Below, in pieces: positions 1-9,343 of a stretch of DNA of 64,000 bases (its first letter is position 1; each line of letters opens with the position of its first letter). Made by a program: the position numbers and the translations under genes. Below the pieces are notes generated by a model. It saw only the letters and a program-made list of their open reading frames with translations. It did no database searches and was not told the DNA's origin. The stretch is from Streptomyces sp. LX-29 (GTDB lineage Bacteria; Actinomycetota; Actinomycetes; Streptomycetales; Streptomycetaceae): assembly GCF_029541745.1 (NCBI RefSeq), contig NZ_CP089746.1, positions 7,511,559-7,575,558 of the forward strand, read 5' to 3'.

Positions 1-551
1 CCCGGACCGGCCCGGCGAGCCTCCGCTACCTGGTCAACGCGGGCCGGTTGCAGCCCGGCAGCTGGTACCTCCGACAGGGCACCGAGGGATCACGGTTCGT
101 CGGCGAGGGCGGACACTTCATCGACACGGCGAGCTGGCTGCTCGGGGCCGACCCGGTATCGGTGTACGCGGTCGCCCCGTCCGGCACCGAGGACCTCCAG
201 ATCGTGCTGCACTACCCGGACGGGTCCACCGCCACCATCAGCTACGTCACCACGGGTGCGCCCGGCTTCCCCAAGGAGACGCTGGACCTGGTCGCGGACG
301 GCAAGGTGCTGCGGCTCGACGACTTCGTCCGCGCCTCGGTGTACAGCCGTAAGCGGTGGGTCAGTTCGCGGCTGCCCAAGGCCCGGGACAAGGGCCAGTC
401 CGCCGAGCTGGCCGCGTTCATCAAGGCCGTGCGGACCGGCGGGCCGATGCCAGTGCCGCTTCAGTCGCTGGTCGCCACCACGTCGGCCACCCTCGCCGTG
501 CGGGCCGGCCTGGCCGGCGGCGCGCCGGTGACGTTGGCGAGGGCACGATGA
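1..551 (+). CDS. Bi-domain oxidoreductase, Gfo/Idh/MocA-type C-terminal part (5' end outside window)
   Basis: The frame is already open at the left edge, so only the last ~182 residues are visible. The motif GEGGHFIDTASWLLGADP is typical of the C-terminal Gfo/Idh/MocA domain, and the tail QSAELAAFIKAVRTGGPMP is the usual end of that fold. In actinobacterial polysaccharide clusters this domain is commonly the second half of a bi-domain (alcohol dehydrogenase-like plus Gfo/Idh/MocA) protein encoded just before a heparinase-like gene, as here. The stop overlaps the next start (ATGA), so the two are translationally coupled. The substrate is unknown, probably a nucleotide-linked or polymer-bound sugar. 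A stand-alone Gfo/Idh/MocA dehydrogenase cannot be excluded because the N-terminus is missing. Confidence 0.75.
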   Translation, partial: RTGPASLRYLVNAGRLQPGSWYLRQGTEGSRFVGEGGHFIDTASWLLGADPVSVYAVAPSGTEDLQIVLHYPDGSTATISYVTTGAPGFPKETLDLVADGKVLRLDDFVRASVYSRKRWVSSRLPKARDKGQSAELAAFIKAVRTGGPMPVPLQSLVATTSATLAVRAGLAGGAPVTLARAR

Positions 552-2533
552 CGGTGAGCTCGGGGAGTCCGGGCTGGTACCTGCGACGCCTTTCCCGGAT
601 GGGACCGCGGGAGGTCGGCGGCCGGGTGAGCGACGCGGTGCGCAGGCGGCGGTGGCGGTCGGCGCGGCCCGACTGCCCGAGCGTGACCGGTGCCCGGTTC
701 ACCGCGGTGCTGCCCGCCGGGACGCTCGCCGCCGTGCCGCCGGACGCCGCGAAGCGTCTCATCGCCGAGGCCGACCGGCTGATGGCCGGGCACGCCGAGT
801 ACTTCGGCGTGGACCGCGACGACCTGGCCGACCCGGACTGGTGGCGCGACCCGAAGACGGGGCGCCGCGCTCCGTGGGGCTACGCCTTCGACGTGCCGTA
901 CCGCGACGAGGACGCGGTCGGGGACATCAAGCAGATCTGGGAGCTGTCCCGGCATCAGTACCTCACCGTGCTCGCCGCCGCCTACGCGATCACCGGGAAC
1001 GAGCGGTACGCCGAGCGCGTGGCCGAGCACCTGCGGCTGTGGTGGGCGGCCAACGCGCCGCTGCGCGGAGTGCACTGGATCAGCGGCATCGAGCTGGGCA
1101 TCCGGCTGCTGTCCTGGGTGTGGATCCGTCGGCTGCTCGACGGCTGGCCGGGCGCGCCCGGGCTGTTCGAGGACAACCCGGTGGCGCTGAACCAGATCTG
1201 GCACCACCAGCGCTGGCTGGCCGCCTTCCCCAGCCGGGGGTCCTCGGCCAACAACCACGTCATCGCCGAGGCCGCCGGGCAGTTCGCCGCAGCCTGCGCT
1301 TTCGGGTGGTTCCCCTCCTCGGCGCGCTGGCGAGCCGACGCGCTGCGGTCGCTGGAGCGGCACCTGTGCGGCAACACCTTCGACTCCGGCCTCAACCGCG
1401 AGCTGGCCACCGAGTACCACGGACTCGTGCTGGAGCTCGGCCTGGCCGCGGTGGCCGAGGCGGATGCCGCAGGCGTGCCGGTCCCCGCGTCCGTCCGCCG
1501 TGTGCTGCTGCGGATGACCGACGCGCTCGCGGCCATCGTGGACAACCGGTTGCGGCCGCCGCGCCAGGGGGACGCGGACGACGGGCACGGTCTGGTCGTG
1601 GACGGCGCGGGCACCGACCGCTGGGCCTCGCTCCTCGCCACCGGGGACGCCGTGTTCGGCCGGCTCGACTGGTGGCCGGCCGTGACCGGCACCGATGTGC
1701 GCACCCCGCTGCTCGCCGCGCTCATCCGGCCGTACCCGAAAAGCGGAACCGCCGCGGCCGTGACCCGCCCGCCAAGCCGACCAGGCCACTTCGCCGACGC
1801 GGGGCTCACCATCCTGCGCGGTCCGGGGGAGATCTGGTGCCGCTGCGACGGCGGTCCGCACGGCTTCCTGTCCATCGCCGCGCACGCCCACGCGGACGCG
1901 CTGTCCGTGGAGGTCCGGCACGACGGCGTCGACGTGCTCGCCGACCCGGGGACGTTCTGCTACCACGGGCAGCCCGAGTGGCGGCAGTACTTCCGGTCCA
2001 CCCTCGGCCACAACACCCTGCAACTGGATGGCGGTGACCAGTCCGTCTCCGGCGGCCCGTTCCTCTGGACCCGGCATGCCCGCAGCCGCGTCCTGGTCGC
2101 GGACACCTCCGAAGCCTCCGACGGGGGGACGGCCCGCTGGTGTGCCGAGCACGACGGTTACCAGGGCTCCGTGCACCGCCGCCGGGTGGAGCTGACGGCC
2201 GCGAGCCGGGAGCTGCGGGTGGTCGACGAGGTGCGCGGCCCGCGCCGGGCCGTGCGCCTGGCGTTCCACCTCGGCCCGGCGATCGCCGCGGACCTGGTGG
2301 GGGACCGGGCACAGCTCACCTGGACCCGGGACGGCGAGGACCGCTCCGCGGTGCTCGCCCTGCCCGGTCAGCTGTGCTGGCGGGCGCACCGCGGCGAGAC
2401 CGACCCGCCGCTGGGCTGGTACTCCGCCGGCTTCGGGCGCAAGGAACCCACCACAACGCTGGTCGGCACCGGATTCGCCGACGGCGCTGCGCTGTGGGGG
2501 GATTTCACCACCGTACTCAGGTTCCACGGTTAG
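548..2533 (+). CDS. Heparinase II/III family protein (polysaccharide lyase-like)
   Basis: A 661-residue protein with the two-part layout of the family. An N-terminal alpha/alpha-toroid (WWRDPKTGRRAPWGYAFD, SSANNHVIAEA) is followed by a C-terminal beta-rich heparinase II/III domain containing HAHADALSVEVRHDG, DPGTFCYHG, WRQYFRST and HNTLQLDG. The paired His and the Tyr/Asn of these segments match the usual catalytic regions of PL12/PL15-like lyases. No clear signal peptide is visible, so it may act in the cytoplasm or leave by a non-classical route. The chosen ATG overlaps the upstream stop; an earlier in-frame start would run into the preceding gene. Heparinase-like proteins are common in capsule/EPS clusters and probably trim or turn over the polymer. 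Substrate not predictable. Confidence 0.85.
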   Translation: MTVSSGSPGWYLRRLSRMGPREVGGRVSDAVRRRRWRSARPDCPSVTGARFTAVLPAGTLAAVPPDAAKRLIAEADRLMAGHAEYFGVDRDDLADPDWWRDPKTGRRAPWGYAFDVPYRDEDAVGDIKQIWELSRHQYLTVLAAAYAITGNERYAERVAEHLRLWWAANAPLRGVHWISGIELGIRLLSWVWIRRLLDGWPGAPGLFEDNPVALNQIWHHQRWLAAFPSRGSSANNHVIAEAAGQFAAACAFGWFPSSARWRADALRSLERHLCGNTFDSGLNRELATEYHGLVLELGLAAVAEADAAGVPVPASVRRVLLRMTDALAAIVDNRLRPPRQGDADDGHGLVVDGAGTDRWASLLATGDAVFGRLDWWPAVTGTDVRTPLLAALIRPYPKSGTAAAVTRPPSRPGHFADAGLTILRGPGEIWCRCDGGPHGFLSIAAHAHADALSVEVRHDGVDVLADPGTFCYHGQPEWRQYFRSTLGHNTLQLDGGDQSVSGGPFLWTRHARSRVLVADTSEASDGGTARWCAEHDGYQGSVHRRRVELTAASRELRVVDEVRGPRRAVRLAFHLGPAIAADLVGDRAQLTWTRDGEDRSAVLALPGQLCWRAHRGETDPPLGWYSAGFGRKEPTTTLVGTGFADGAALWGDFTTVLRFHG

Positions 2534-2542
2534 GGAGGACGC

Positions 2543-4075
2543 GTGGGGATCACGTGGCGGCACCGGGCGTTGCCGGTGGCAGCGCTGGCGCTGGCCCTGC
2601 TGGCGGCGACCGGCTGTGAGAGCACGCCGGCCGCGCCGCCGGAGCCGACCGCCGCGCCGTCCACGTCCGCGGCACGGTCGGTGGCCCGGGTGTGCGCCGA
2701 GCCCGCGGCCGGTCCTGGGAAGGCACCGGCGGGCGCGGTGACGGTCGACCCCGCGGTGGTCGGTGACCTGGCCGCGAAGACCAGGAGCAGCCCCCCGCAC
2801 ACGACGTTCTGGCTTGCGCCGGGCAAGCACCGGCTCGAACCGGAGCGCTACGCCCAGGTCATGCCCAAGAAGGGGAACCGCTACCTCGGCGCGCCCGGCG
2901 CGGTGCTCGACGGCCGGAAGATCAACCAGTACGCGTTCAGCGGCAGCGCCCGCGACGTCACCATCCGCCACCTGACCGTGCAGCGTTTCGTCGCGCCGCA
3001 CGACGAGGGTGTGGTCAACCACGACATGGCCGACGGGTGGGTGATCGAGCACGCGAAGGTCCAGTACAACTCCGGTGCCGGGCTGATGGCCGGTGCCCGC
3101 CAGCAGGTCCGCGCCAGCTGTCTGCGCGGCAACGGACAGTACGGAATGAACGCGTACAAGACCGGTGACTCCATCCGTGGCCTGGTGGTCGAGGGCAACG
3201 AGATCGTGGGCAACAACACCGGCGACTGGGAGCGGAAGCGGCCGGGCTGCGGCTGCACCGGAGGCGTCAAGTTCTGGGCCGTCGACGGCGCCGACATCCG
3301 CGGCAACTGGGTGCACGACAACCGCGGAGTCGGGTTGTGGGCGGACAACAACAACAACGACTTCCGCATCGAGAACAACGTCCTCGAGGCCAACGACGGT
3401 GCCGCGTTGATGTACGAGACCAGCTACAACGCGGTCATCCGGAACAACACGATCCGGCGGAACAACTGGGTCGAGGGCCGCAAGGGCGCCGACCGCGGCG
3501 ACGACTTCCCGTACGCGACCGTCTACGTGTCCGAGTCGGGTGGCGAACCACGGATCAAAGCCCGCACGGACAAGATCGAGATCTACCGGAACGTGCTGGA
3601 GGACAACTGGAACGGCATCACCCTGTGGGAGAACGCCGACCGGTTCTGCAACAGCCCCGCCAACACCTCGACCGGTTACTGCACGTTGCTGGTGAAGGAC
3701 ACCGACCGCTGCGCGCGCCCGGCCATCGCCACCGCACCGCTCTACGCCGACTGCCGGTGGAAGACCCAGCGGGTGGACATCCACGGCAACCGCTTCGTCC
3801 TGGACACGTCCGTCGTCAGGTGCACGGTGGAGTGCGGCCACATGGCGGTCCTCGCCAACTACGGCACCTATCCGAACTGGTCGCCGTACAAGGGCAAGCG
3901 GGTGGCTGAGGCGATCACCCACCAGCAGCACAACCGCTGGCACGACAACGTCTACTGCGGACCGTGGAGCTTCGTCGCAGGCGACCCGGGTCGGAAACTC
4001 GGCCCCGGGCAGTGGCAGAGCACGCCGCACCGGCAGGACGCCGGCAGCACCTTCGCCCCACAGGCCGGTGGTTGA
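2543..4075 (+). CDS. Right-handed parallel beta-helix repeat lipoprotein
   Basis: 510 residues from a GTG start 9 nt after the previous stop, behind GGGAGGA. The N-terminus is a lipoprotein signal: Arg, hydrophobic core ALALALLAATG, then Cys in the lipobox LAATGC, followed by a Pro/Ala/Thr linker. The body has regularly spaced asparagine-rich coils (WADNNNNDFRIENNVLEAND, YNAVIRNNTIRRNNW), the hallmark of pectate-lyase-like beta-helices. Six or more Cys in the distal third suggest disulfides outside the membrane. It is probably an extracellular polysaccharide-binding, cleaving or epimerising protein acting on the polymer made by this operon. The catalytic residues are not obvious to me, so lyase versus C5-epimerase is left open. 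Confidence 0.82.
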   Translation: MGITWRHRALPVAALALALLAATGCESTPAAPPEPTAAPSTSAARSVARVCAEPAAGPGKAPAGAVTVDPAVVGDLAAKTRSSPPHTTFWLAPGKHRLEPERYAQVMPKKGNRYLGAPGAVLDGRKINQYAFSGSARDVTIRHLTVQRFVAPHDEGVVNHDMADGWVIEHAKVQYNSGAGLMAGARQQVRASCLRGNGQYGMNAYKTGDSIRGLVVEGNEIVGNNTGDWERKRPGCGCTGGVKFWAVDGADIRGNWVHDNRGVGLWADNNNNDFRIENNVLEANDGAALMYETSYNAVIRNNTIRRNNWVEGRKGADRGDDFPYATVYVSESGGEPRIKARTDKIEIYRNVLEDNWNGITLWENADRFCNSPANTSTGYCTLLVKDTDRCARPAIATAPLYADCRWKTQRVDIHGNRFVLDTSVVRCTVECGHMAVLANYGTYPNWSPYKGKRVAEAITHQQHNRWHDNVYCGPWSFVAGDPGRKLGPGQWQSTPHRQDAGSTFAPQAGG

Positions 4076-5370
4076 GATTGGGCGGGGACCTGACGCGCGG
4101 TGGGCCGCCGGGCCGACCGGACACAGCGGGCACCCAGACCGATGCCGCACCACGCCCTGCCGGCACACCGAAGGCCGTCGGGATCGTCTGGGCGTTGCTG
4201 GCCCTCAACACGCTCGGCTCAGCCGGGGCGAAGACCGTCATCCCGCTGCCCCGTTCCCTCATCCAGATGGCCACCATGGGCGCGCTGGTCACCGCGTTCG
4301 CGCTGGCGCTCGCGCTCAACCTCCGCCTGCGCATCCGACCCAGCGCCTTCGTGTTCCTGCTCACCCTGCTCCTGGTGCCGAGCGTGATCTCCAGCGTGAA
4401 CCTGGAGGTCGGGTACGGCGCGCTGTTCCGCTGCGCCCGCCTCGCGCTCTTCGTCGGCACGCTGTGGCTGCTCAGCCGCTGGTGGGACGGCAGCCTGACG
4501 TTCGTCCGATACCACATCCGGATGTACTTCGCGGTGCTCGTGCTGGTGGCCGCGGGCCTGGTCGTCTCGCCGGGCACGGCCATGCCCGAGTACTACGGCG
4601 GACGCCTGGTCGGCGCGTTGTGGCCGCTCACCCCGCCGCAGATCGGACAGTACGCCGCGGTGGTCATCGGGCTCACCGTGCTGCTCGTCCTCGGCCGCCA
4701 CACCACCGGGGCAGGCGCGGCGGTGATCATCGTGCCGTCACTCGTCCTGCTGGTGTTGACCCATACCCGCACGGCCACGCTCGGCCTGCTCATCGGGTTG
4801 GTGCTGGCGATCGGCTCGCTCGTCCCGACCAGCGCCGCCGCCCGCCGGTTCTTCGCCTGGACGGTGGTGTGCGCCACGGTGGCCGCAGTGGCGTTCAGCT
4901 CCGCGCTGCGGACCTGGTACCTGCGCGGACAGAGCCAGGAGAACCTCTCCAACCTCACCGGTCGGGCCAAGGTCTGGGACGCCCTGCTCGCGGCGCCCCG
5001 GACCACCGGGGAGAAGGTGTTCGGCGTGGGCCTGAGCGACAAGTCGTTCGGCGGGCTGCCGATCGACAACAGCTGGCTGGCCGTCTACCACGAGCAGGGT
5101 CTGATCGGCGTCGCCATCGTGGCAGTGATGATCACCGTCCTGGGCGGCGTCGCGCTGCTGCGGCCACCGTCGCTGCCGAGGGCCTGCGCGATCTTCCTGA
5201 TCGGCTACTGCGCGATCTCGTCGTACACCGAGGCCGGTCTGGGCGACGCCTCGCCGTATCTGCTGCATCTGGCCCTGGCGGCCTCGCTCCTCGTGGCACC
5301 TGCCCAGGCCACGCCCCTGTCGACGGCCGCGGTGCCGCGACGACGTATCCCGCGATGGGCCCGGAGGTGA
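4072..5370 (+). CDS. O-antigen ligase/Wzy polymerase-like membrane protein
   Basis: About 432 residues, very hydrophobic, with roughly ten to twelve predicted membrane segments (for example VGIVWALLALNTLG, ATMGALVTAFALALAL, AVVIGLTVLLVL, LVLLVLTHTRTATLGLLIGLVLAIG). A large polar stretch before the last helices contains LTGRAKVWDALL and GVGLSDKSFGGLPIDNSW. This resembles the periplasmic loop of the O-antigen ligase/polymerase family, with the R-x3-W and (N/D)-S-x2-W type motifs. It likely polymerises repeat units at the outer membrane face. The start is uncertain: TTG overlapping the upstream stop (TTGA) is used here, with another TTG two codons later. Neither has a strong ribosome site, suggesting coupling to the beta-helix gene. 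Confidence 0.8.
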   Translation: MRLGGDLTRGGPPGRPDTAGTQTDAAPRPAGTPKAVGIVWALLALNTLGSAGAKTVIPLPRSLIQMATMGALVTAFALALALNLRLRIRPSAFVFLLTLLLVPSVISSVNLEVGYGALFRCARLALFVGTLWLLSRWWDGSLTFVRYHIRMYFAVLVLVAAGLVVSPGTAMPEYYGGRLVGALWPLTPPQIGQYAAVVIGLTVLLVLGRHTTGAGAAVIIVPSLVLLVLTHTRTATLGLLIGLVLAIGSLVPTSAAARRFFAWTVVCATVAAVAFSSALRTWYLRGQSQENLSNLTGRAKVWDALLAAPRTTGEKVFGVGLSDKSFGGLPIDNSWLAVYHEQGLIGVAIVAVMITVLGGVALLRPPSLPRACAIFLIGYCAISSYTEAGLGDASPYLLHLALAASLLVAPAQATPLSTAAVPRRRIPRWARR

Positions 5371-5378
5371 CCTTGGGC

Positions 5379-6656
5379 ATGCACGTCCTTGTGGTGCACA
5401 ACCGCTATTCCTCGAAGCAGCCGAGCGGAGAGAACAGAGTCGTCGACGAGGAGGTGGGGCTGCTGCGCGCGGCCGGCCACCGGGTCGACCTCTTCGAACG
5501 ACGCAGCGACGACATCGCCGCCCGCTCCCTCCTCGGCAAGGCCGCGGTGCCCCTGCTGGTGCCGTGGAACCCGGCGGTCCGCGCGGAGCTCACCGCCCGG
5601 CTGCGCACCGAGCGACCGGACGTGGTGCACGTCCACAACGTCTTCCCGCTCCTGTCGCCCGCGGTCCTCGCCGCCTGCGCCGACGCCGGCGTGCCCGTCG
5701 TCGCCACGCTGCACAACTACACCCAGGTCTGCCCGCCCGGCACCCTGCACCGGGACGGAAAGTCGTGCACCGAGTGCGTCGGGTCGACGGCGTCGCTGCC
5801 CGCCGTACGGCACGGCTGCTACCGGAACTCCCGGCTGGCGACGGTGCCGCTCGCGGTCAGCCTGTCGGTCAACCGGCGGCGGTGGTGGTCCGGCGTGGAG
5901 CGGTTCTTCTGCATCTCCGCCGCGCAGCGCGACGTCCTGGTGCGCTCCGGCATGCCACCCGAGCGGCTGGCGGTGAAGCACAACTTCGTGCCCGACCCGG
6001 GCGCCCGCCGAACCGGCGATGGCGAGCATCTGCTCTTCCTCGGACGGCTCGCGGAGGCCAAGGGCGTACGGCTGCTCATGGCCGCGTGGGACGAGGTCGC
6101 AGCGAGCGGCGGTGTGGGCGTGCCGCTCGTGCTCGCCGGCGCGGGGCCGCTGGAGGGAGAGGTCACCGCCTGGGCGGCGGGCCGGGACGACGTGCGGTAC
6201 GTCGGTCTGTACGACCCGGCTCAGTGCCGGCGGGCCGTCGCGCGGTCGGTCGCCGTGGTGGCTCCCTCGATGGCCCTGGAGACGTTCGGCCTGGTGGTCG
6301 CGGAGGCGATGGCGGCGGGGGTTCCGGCCGTCGCCGCCGGTCACGGCGCCTTCGTCGAACTCGTCGAGGACGGGGTCACCGGGCTGCTGCACCAGCCGGG
6401 CGAGCCCGCCTCGCTCGCGTCCTGCCTAAGCCGGATCGCGGCCGAGCCCGGCCGCAACCGGGAGATGGGCCAGGCGGCCCGGCGCCGTTACGAGCAGGGT
6501 TTCAGCCCGGCCGTCGGCCTGGAGCGCCTGGTGGAGGGGTACCGCACCGCGATCGCGGGTCGGTCGGGCGGCGCGGACGGCGCGCCGCCGACAGGGAACG
6601 GAAGCAACGGCTCGCGGCGGGGGGCCCGTGCGAGCAGGGATGGGGGAAGTAGATGA
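5379..6656 (+). CDS. GT4-family glycosyltransferase
   Basis: 425 residues with two Rossmann-like halves. The N-terminal half starts MHVLVVHNRYSSKQPSGENRVVDEE, with the glycine/serine donor loop and VVHVHNVFPLLSP. The C-terminal half has FLGRLAEAKGVRLLMAAW, VLAGAGPLEG and the E-x7-E region (MALETFGLVVAEAMAAG) that binds the nucleotide sugar in GT4 enzymes. A Cys-rich insert (QVCPPGT, CTECVG, GCYR) is shared with a subgroup of actinobacterial GT4 proteins. The ATG is preceded by GGAGGTGA at good spacing and is preferred over a TTG two codons upstream. The last ~35 residues (Gly/Ser/Arg) are low-complexity. It probably adds one sugar of the repeat unit on the cytoplasmic membrane face. Confidence 0.88.
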   Translation: MHVLVVHNRYSSKQPSGENRVVDEEVGLLRAAGHRVDLFERRSDDIAARSLLGKAAVPLLVPWNPAVRAELTARLRTERPDVVHVHNVFPLLSPAVLAACADAGVPVVATLHNYTQVCPPGTLHRDGKSCTECVGSTASLPAVRHGCYRNSRLATVPLAVSLSVNRRRWWSGVERFFCISAAQRDVLVRSGMPPERLAVKHNFVPDPGARRTGDGEHLLFLGRLAEAKGVRLLMAAWDEVAASGGVGVPLVLAGAGPLEGEVTAWAAGRDDVRYVGLYDPAQCRRAVARSVAVVAPSMALETFGLVVAEAMAAGVPAVAAGHGAFVELVEDGVTGLLHQPGEPASLASCLSRIAAEPGRNREMGQAARRRYEQGFSPAVGLERLVEGYRTAIAGRSGGADGAPPTGNGSNGSRRGARASRDGGSR

Positions 6657-7888
6657 CACGATGCCGACTCTGCGGCTCGGCGACGCTGGCGAGCGTCGTC
6701 GATCTGGGGGCGACCCCGCCGTGCGAGAGCTTTCTCGCCGCGGACCGACTGGACCAGCCGGAACCGGCCTACCCGCTGCACCTGCGGGTCTGCACCGACT
6801 GCTGGCTCGCGCAGATTCCTCCGCTGATCACGCCGGAGGAGACGTTCACGCAGTACGCGTACTTCTCCTCCTACTCGACCTCCTGGGTGGAGCACGCGCG
6901 CACGTTCGTCGCCGACGCCGCCGAGCGGGTGGGTCTGGGCCCCGACGCCTTCGTGGTCGAGGTCGCGAGCAACGACGGGTACCTGCTGAAGCACGTGGTG
7001 GACCGGGGGATCCGCTGCCTGGGCATCGAGCCGTCGGTGAACGTCGGCGCCGCGGCGCGGGAGAAGGGGGTGCCCACGCTCACGGAGTTCCTGACCCCGG
7101 AGACCGGCACGGCCGTCCGCGCCGAGCACGGCCCGGCGGACCTGGTCGTGGCCAACAACGTGTACGCGCACATCCCCGACGTCGTCGGGTTCACCCAGGG
7201 GCTGCGCGCCCTGGTCGCCGAGGACGGCTGGGTCTCCATCGAGGTGCAGCACCTGCTGACCCTGATCGAGCAGAACCAGTACGACACGATCTACCACGAG
7301 CACTTTCAGTACTACACGGTCGCGTCCGCGATCCGGGCGCTGGCGAGCGGCGGACTCTCCCTCGTGGACGTCGAGTTGCTGCCCACGCACGGCGGCTCCA
7401 TCCGGCTGTGGGCCCGGCCCACCGAGGTGGCGGGCGAGCCGAATCCACGGGTGGCCGACGTGCTGGCTCGGGAGAAGGCAGCCGGGCTCCAGGAACTGTC
7501 CGGGTACACCGAGTTCTCCGCCCGGGTGGCCAAGGTGCGCCGGGACCTCCTGCGGTTCCTCATCGAGGCGGCCGAGCGCGGCGAGACGGTCGTCGGCTAC
7601 GGCGCCCCGGGCAAGGGCAACACCCTGCTCAACCACTGCGGCATCCGGCCCGACCTGCTCCCGTACACGGTCGACCGCAACCCCTACAAGCACGGCAGGT
7701 TCACCCCGGGCACCCGCATCCCGATCCTGCCGCCCGAGCAGATAGCCGCCGACAGACCGGACTACGTGCTCGTCCTCCCGTGGAACCTGCGGGACGAACT
7801 GGTCGAGCAACTGTCCTTCCTCCACGCCTGGGGCGGCCGCCTGGTCTTCCCCATCCCGGAACTGAGCATCGTCGAGGTCACGTCGTGA
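6653..7888 (+). CDS. SAM-dependent sugar C-methyltransferase family protein
   Basis: 411 residues with the three-part build of NDP-sugar C-methyltransferases (TylCIII/EvaC-like). The N-terminal zinc-binding segment has CRLCGS near residue 4 and CTDCWL near 48. The central SAM-binding domain contains VVEVASNDGYLLKHV. The C-terminal domain carries GYGAPGKGNTLLNHCGI. The YHEHFQYY segment (His-Glu-His plus Tyr) matches the active-site area of the family. The reaction is expected to be methyl transfer to a carbon next to a 4-keto group of an NDP-sugar. The start overlaps the preceding stop (ATGA). Together with the neighbouring nucleotidyltransferase, epimerase and aminotransferase it implies a branched or modified deoxysugar in the polymer. 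Confidence 0.87.
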   Translation: MTRCRLCGSATLASVVDLGATPPCESFLAADRLDQPEPAYPLHLRVCTDCWLAQIPPLITPEETFTQYAYFSSYSTSWVEHARTFVADAAERVGLGPDAFVVEVASNDGYLLKHVVDRGIRCLGIEPSVNVGAAAREKGVPTLTEFLTPETGTAVRAEHGPADLVVANNVYAHIPDVVGFTQGLRALVAEDGWVSIEVQHLLTLIEQNQYDTIYHEHFQYYTVASAIRALASGGLSLVDVELLPTHGGSIRLWARPTEVAGEPNPRVADVLAREKAAGLQELSGYTEFSARVAKVRRDLLRFLIEAAERGETVVGYGAPGKGNTLLNHCGIRPDLLPYTVDRNPYKHGRFTPGTRIPILPPEQIAADRPDYVLVLPWNLRDELVEQLSFLHAWGGRLVFPIPELSIVEVTS

Positions 7889-7901
7889 AAGGGATCGCAG
7901 C

Positions 7902-8696
7902 ATGAAGGTCGTTCTGTTCTGCGGCGGCTACGGGATGCGGATGCGGAGCGGTGCCGCGGACGACGTGCCCAAGCCGATGGCGATGGTCGGCCCGCGACCG
8001 CTGATCTGGCACGTCATGCGCTACTACGCGCACTTCGGGCACACGGAGTTCATCCTGTGCCTCGGCTACGGGGCGCACCACATCAAGAACTTCTTCCTCA
8101 CCTACGAGGAGACGGCGTCCAACGACTTCGTGCTGCGAGGCGGGCGGACCGAGCTCCTCTCCACCGACATCTCGGACTGGACGATCACGTTCGCGCAGAC
8201 CGGCATCGAGTCGCCGATCGGGGAGCGGCTGCGCCGGGTGCGGCACCACCTGGACGGCGACGAGATGTTCCTCGCCAACTACGCCGACGTGCTCACGGAC
8301 GCCCCGCTGCCGGAGATGATCGATTCCTTCGCCCAACGCGACGCCGGTGCGTCGATGATGGTGGTGCCGCCGCAGTCCTCGTTCCACTGTGTGGAGTTGG
8401 GCGAGAACGGCCTGGTGGGGGGCATCACCGCGGTGAGCGAACTGCCGCTGTGGGAGAACGGCGGCTACTTCGTGCTCCGCCAGGAGGTCTTCGACCACAT
8501 ACCGGAGAACGGGGACCTGGTCGCCGACGGATGCGCCCAACTGGCCAAGCGGGGCCGCCTCGTGGCGCACCGGCACCGCGGCTTCTGGAAGCCGACCGAC
8601 ACCGTGAAGGAACGGGCCGCGCTGGACGCCGCCTACGCCCGGGGCGACCGCCCGTGGGCCGTGTGGGAACAGGACCGCGCGGGGGTGGGGGCGTGA
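7902..8696 (+). CDS. Sugar-1-phosphate nucleotidyltransferase (glucose-1-phosphate cytidylyltransferase-like)
   Basis: 264 residues. The N-terminal nucleotide-binding loop is GGYGMRMR with the downstream lysine in DVPKPMAMVGPRPLIWHVM. The block FILCLGYGAHHIKNFF and the NGGYFVLRQEVFDHI/GFWKPTDTVKERAALD segments match RfbF-type glucose-1-phosphate cytidylyltransferases. The loop deviates from the common G-x-G-T-R-L signature, so the nucleotide may differ. It makes an NDP-hexose for the following epimerase, methyltransferase and aminotransferase. It is 13 nt downstream of the methyltransferase, with AAGGGA before the ATG. Confidence 0.85.
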   Translation: MKVVLFCGGYGMRMRSGAADDVPKPMAMVGPRPLIWHVMRYYAHFGHTEFILCLGYGAHHIKNFFLTYEETASNDFVLRGGRTELLSTDISDWTITFAQTGIESPIGERLRRVRHHLDGDEMFLANYADVLTDAPLPEMIDSFAQRDAGASMMVVPPQSSFHCVELGENGLVGGITAVSELPLWENGGYFVLRQEVFDHIPENGDLVADGCAQLAKRGRLVAHRHRGFWKPTDTVKERAALDAAYARGDRPWAVWEQDRAGVGA

Positions 8697-9340
8697 TCCA
8701 GCTCAGCACCGGGCGCCTGGACCAGGTCGTCGCGGTGGGCGCGCACTGCGACGACATCGCCATCGGCGCCGGCGGCACACTGCTGACGATGTGCCTCGCG
8801 CGGCCCGGGATCCGCGTCGACGCGCTGGTGCTCTCCGGCGGTGGCAGCGAGCGGGAGCAGGAGGAGCGGGCCGCGCTCGCCGCCTTCTGCCCGGGCGCCG
8901 ACCTGCGGCTGACCGTGCTCAAGCTGCCCGACGGCCGGATGCCCGCGCACTGGGACGAGGCCAAGATCGCGGTCGAGGAGCTGCGCGTGCGCAGCGAGCC
9001 GGATCTGGTCCTCGCTCCGCGCACCGACGACGCGCACCAGGATCACAGCGGCCTGGCGAAGCTGGTCACCACCGCCTTCCGCGACCACCTCGTGCTCGGC
9101 TACGAGATCGTCAAGTGGGACGGCGATCTCGGCCGCCTCGCCGCGTACCAGCCGCTGTCGCCCCAGATCGCCGAAGAGAAGGTGCGGCTGCTGCAGGAGC
9201 ACTACCCCTCGCAGCAGCACCGGCCCTGGTACGACCGGGAGACCTTCATCGGTCTCGCACGGATCCGCGGCATCGAATGCCACGCGCGGTACGCCGAGGC
9301 GTTCGCCACCACCAAACTCACACTCAACCTGGGGGACTGA
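8693..9340 (+). CDS. PIG-L family N-deacetylase
   Basis: 215 residues. The metal-binding motif AHCDDIAIGAGG near the N-terminus corresponds to the family AHPDD(E) signature, and PRTDDAHQDHSGLAKL supplies the second His-x2-His/Asp set. Members deacetylate GlcNAc-type substrates (GlcNAc-PI, MshB, BshB, antibiotic pseudo-disaccharides). In this context it most likely removes an N-acyl group from an NDP- or lipid-linked amino sugar, exposing an amine for later modification. The GTG start overlaps the upstream stop (GTGA), indicating coupling with the nucleotidyltransferase. Mycothiol-pathway function is unlikely because the neighbours are polysaccharide genes. Confidence 0.85.
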   Translation: MIQLSTGRLDQVVAVGAHCDDIAIGAGGTLLTMCLARPGIRVDALVLSGGGSEREQEERAALAAFCPGADLRLTVLKLPDGRMPAHWDEAKIAVEELRVRSEPDLVLAPRTDDAHQDHSGLAKLVTTAFRDHLVLGYEIVKWDGDLGRLAAYQPLSPQIAEEKVRLLQEHYPSQQHRPWYDRETFIGLARIRGIECHARYAEAFATTKLTLNLGD

Positions 9341-9343
9341 ACC

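Noticed and set aside
461..4168. Very long open frame on the minus strand opposite the heparinase and beta-helix genes
   Set aside because: Arg/Pro/Gly/His-rich product without a domain; a by-product of third-position GC in the clear + strand genes.
4068..5378. N-terminal extension of the GT4 glycosyltransferase through the Wzy-like gene
   Set aside because: The frame is open but Arg/His-rich; the GT4 homology and ribosome site begin at the internal ATG.
6605..6652. Second copy of the aminotransferase palindromic element (TGGGGGAAG near the GT4 stop)
   Set aside because: Only the nine-base end matches; the rest differs.
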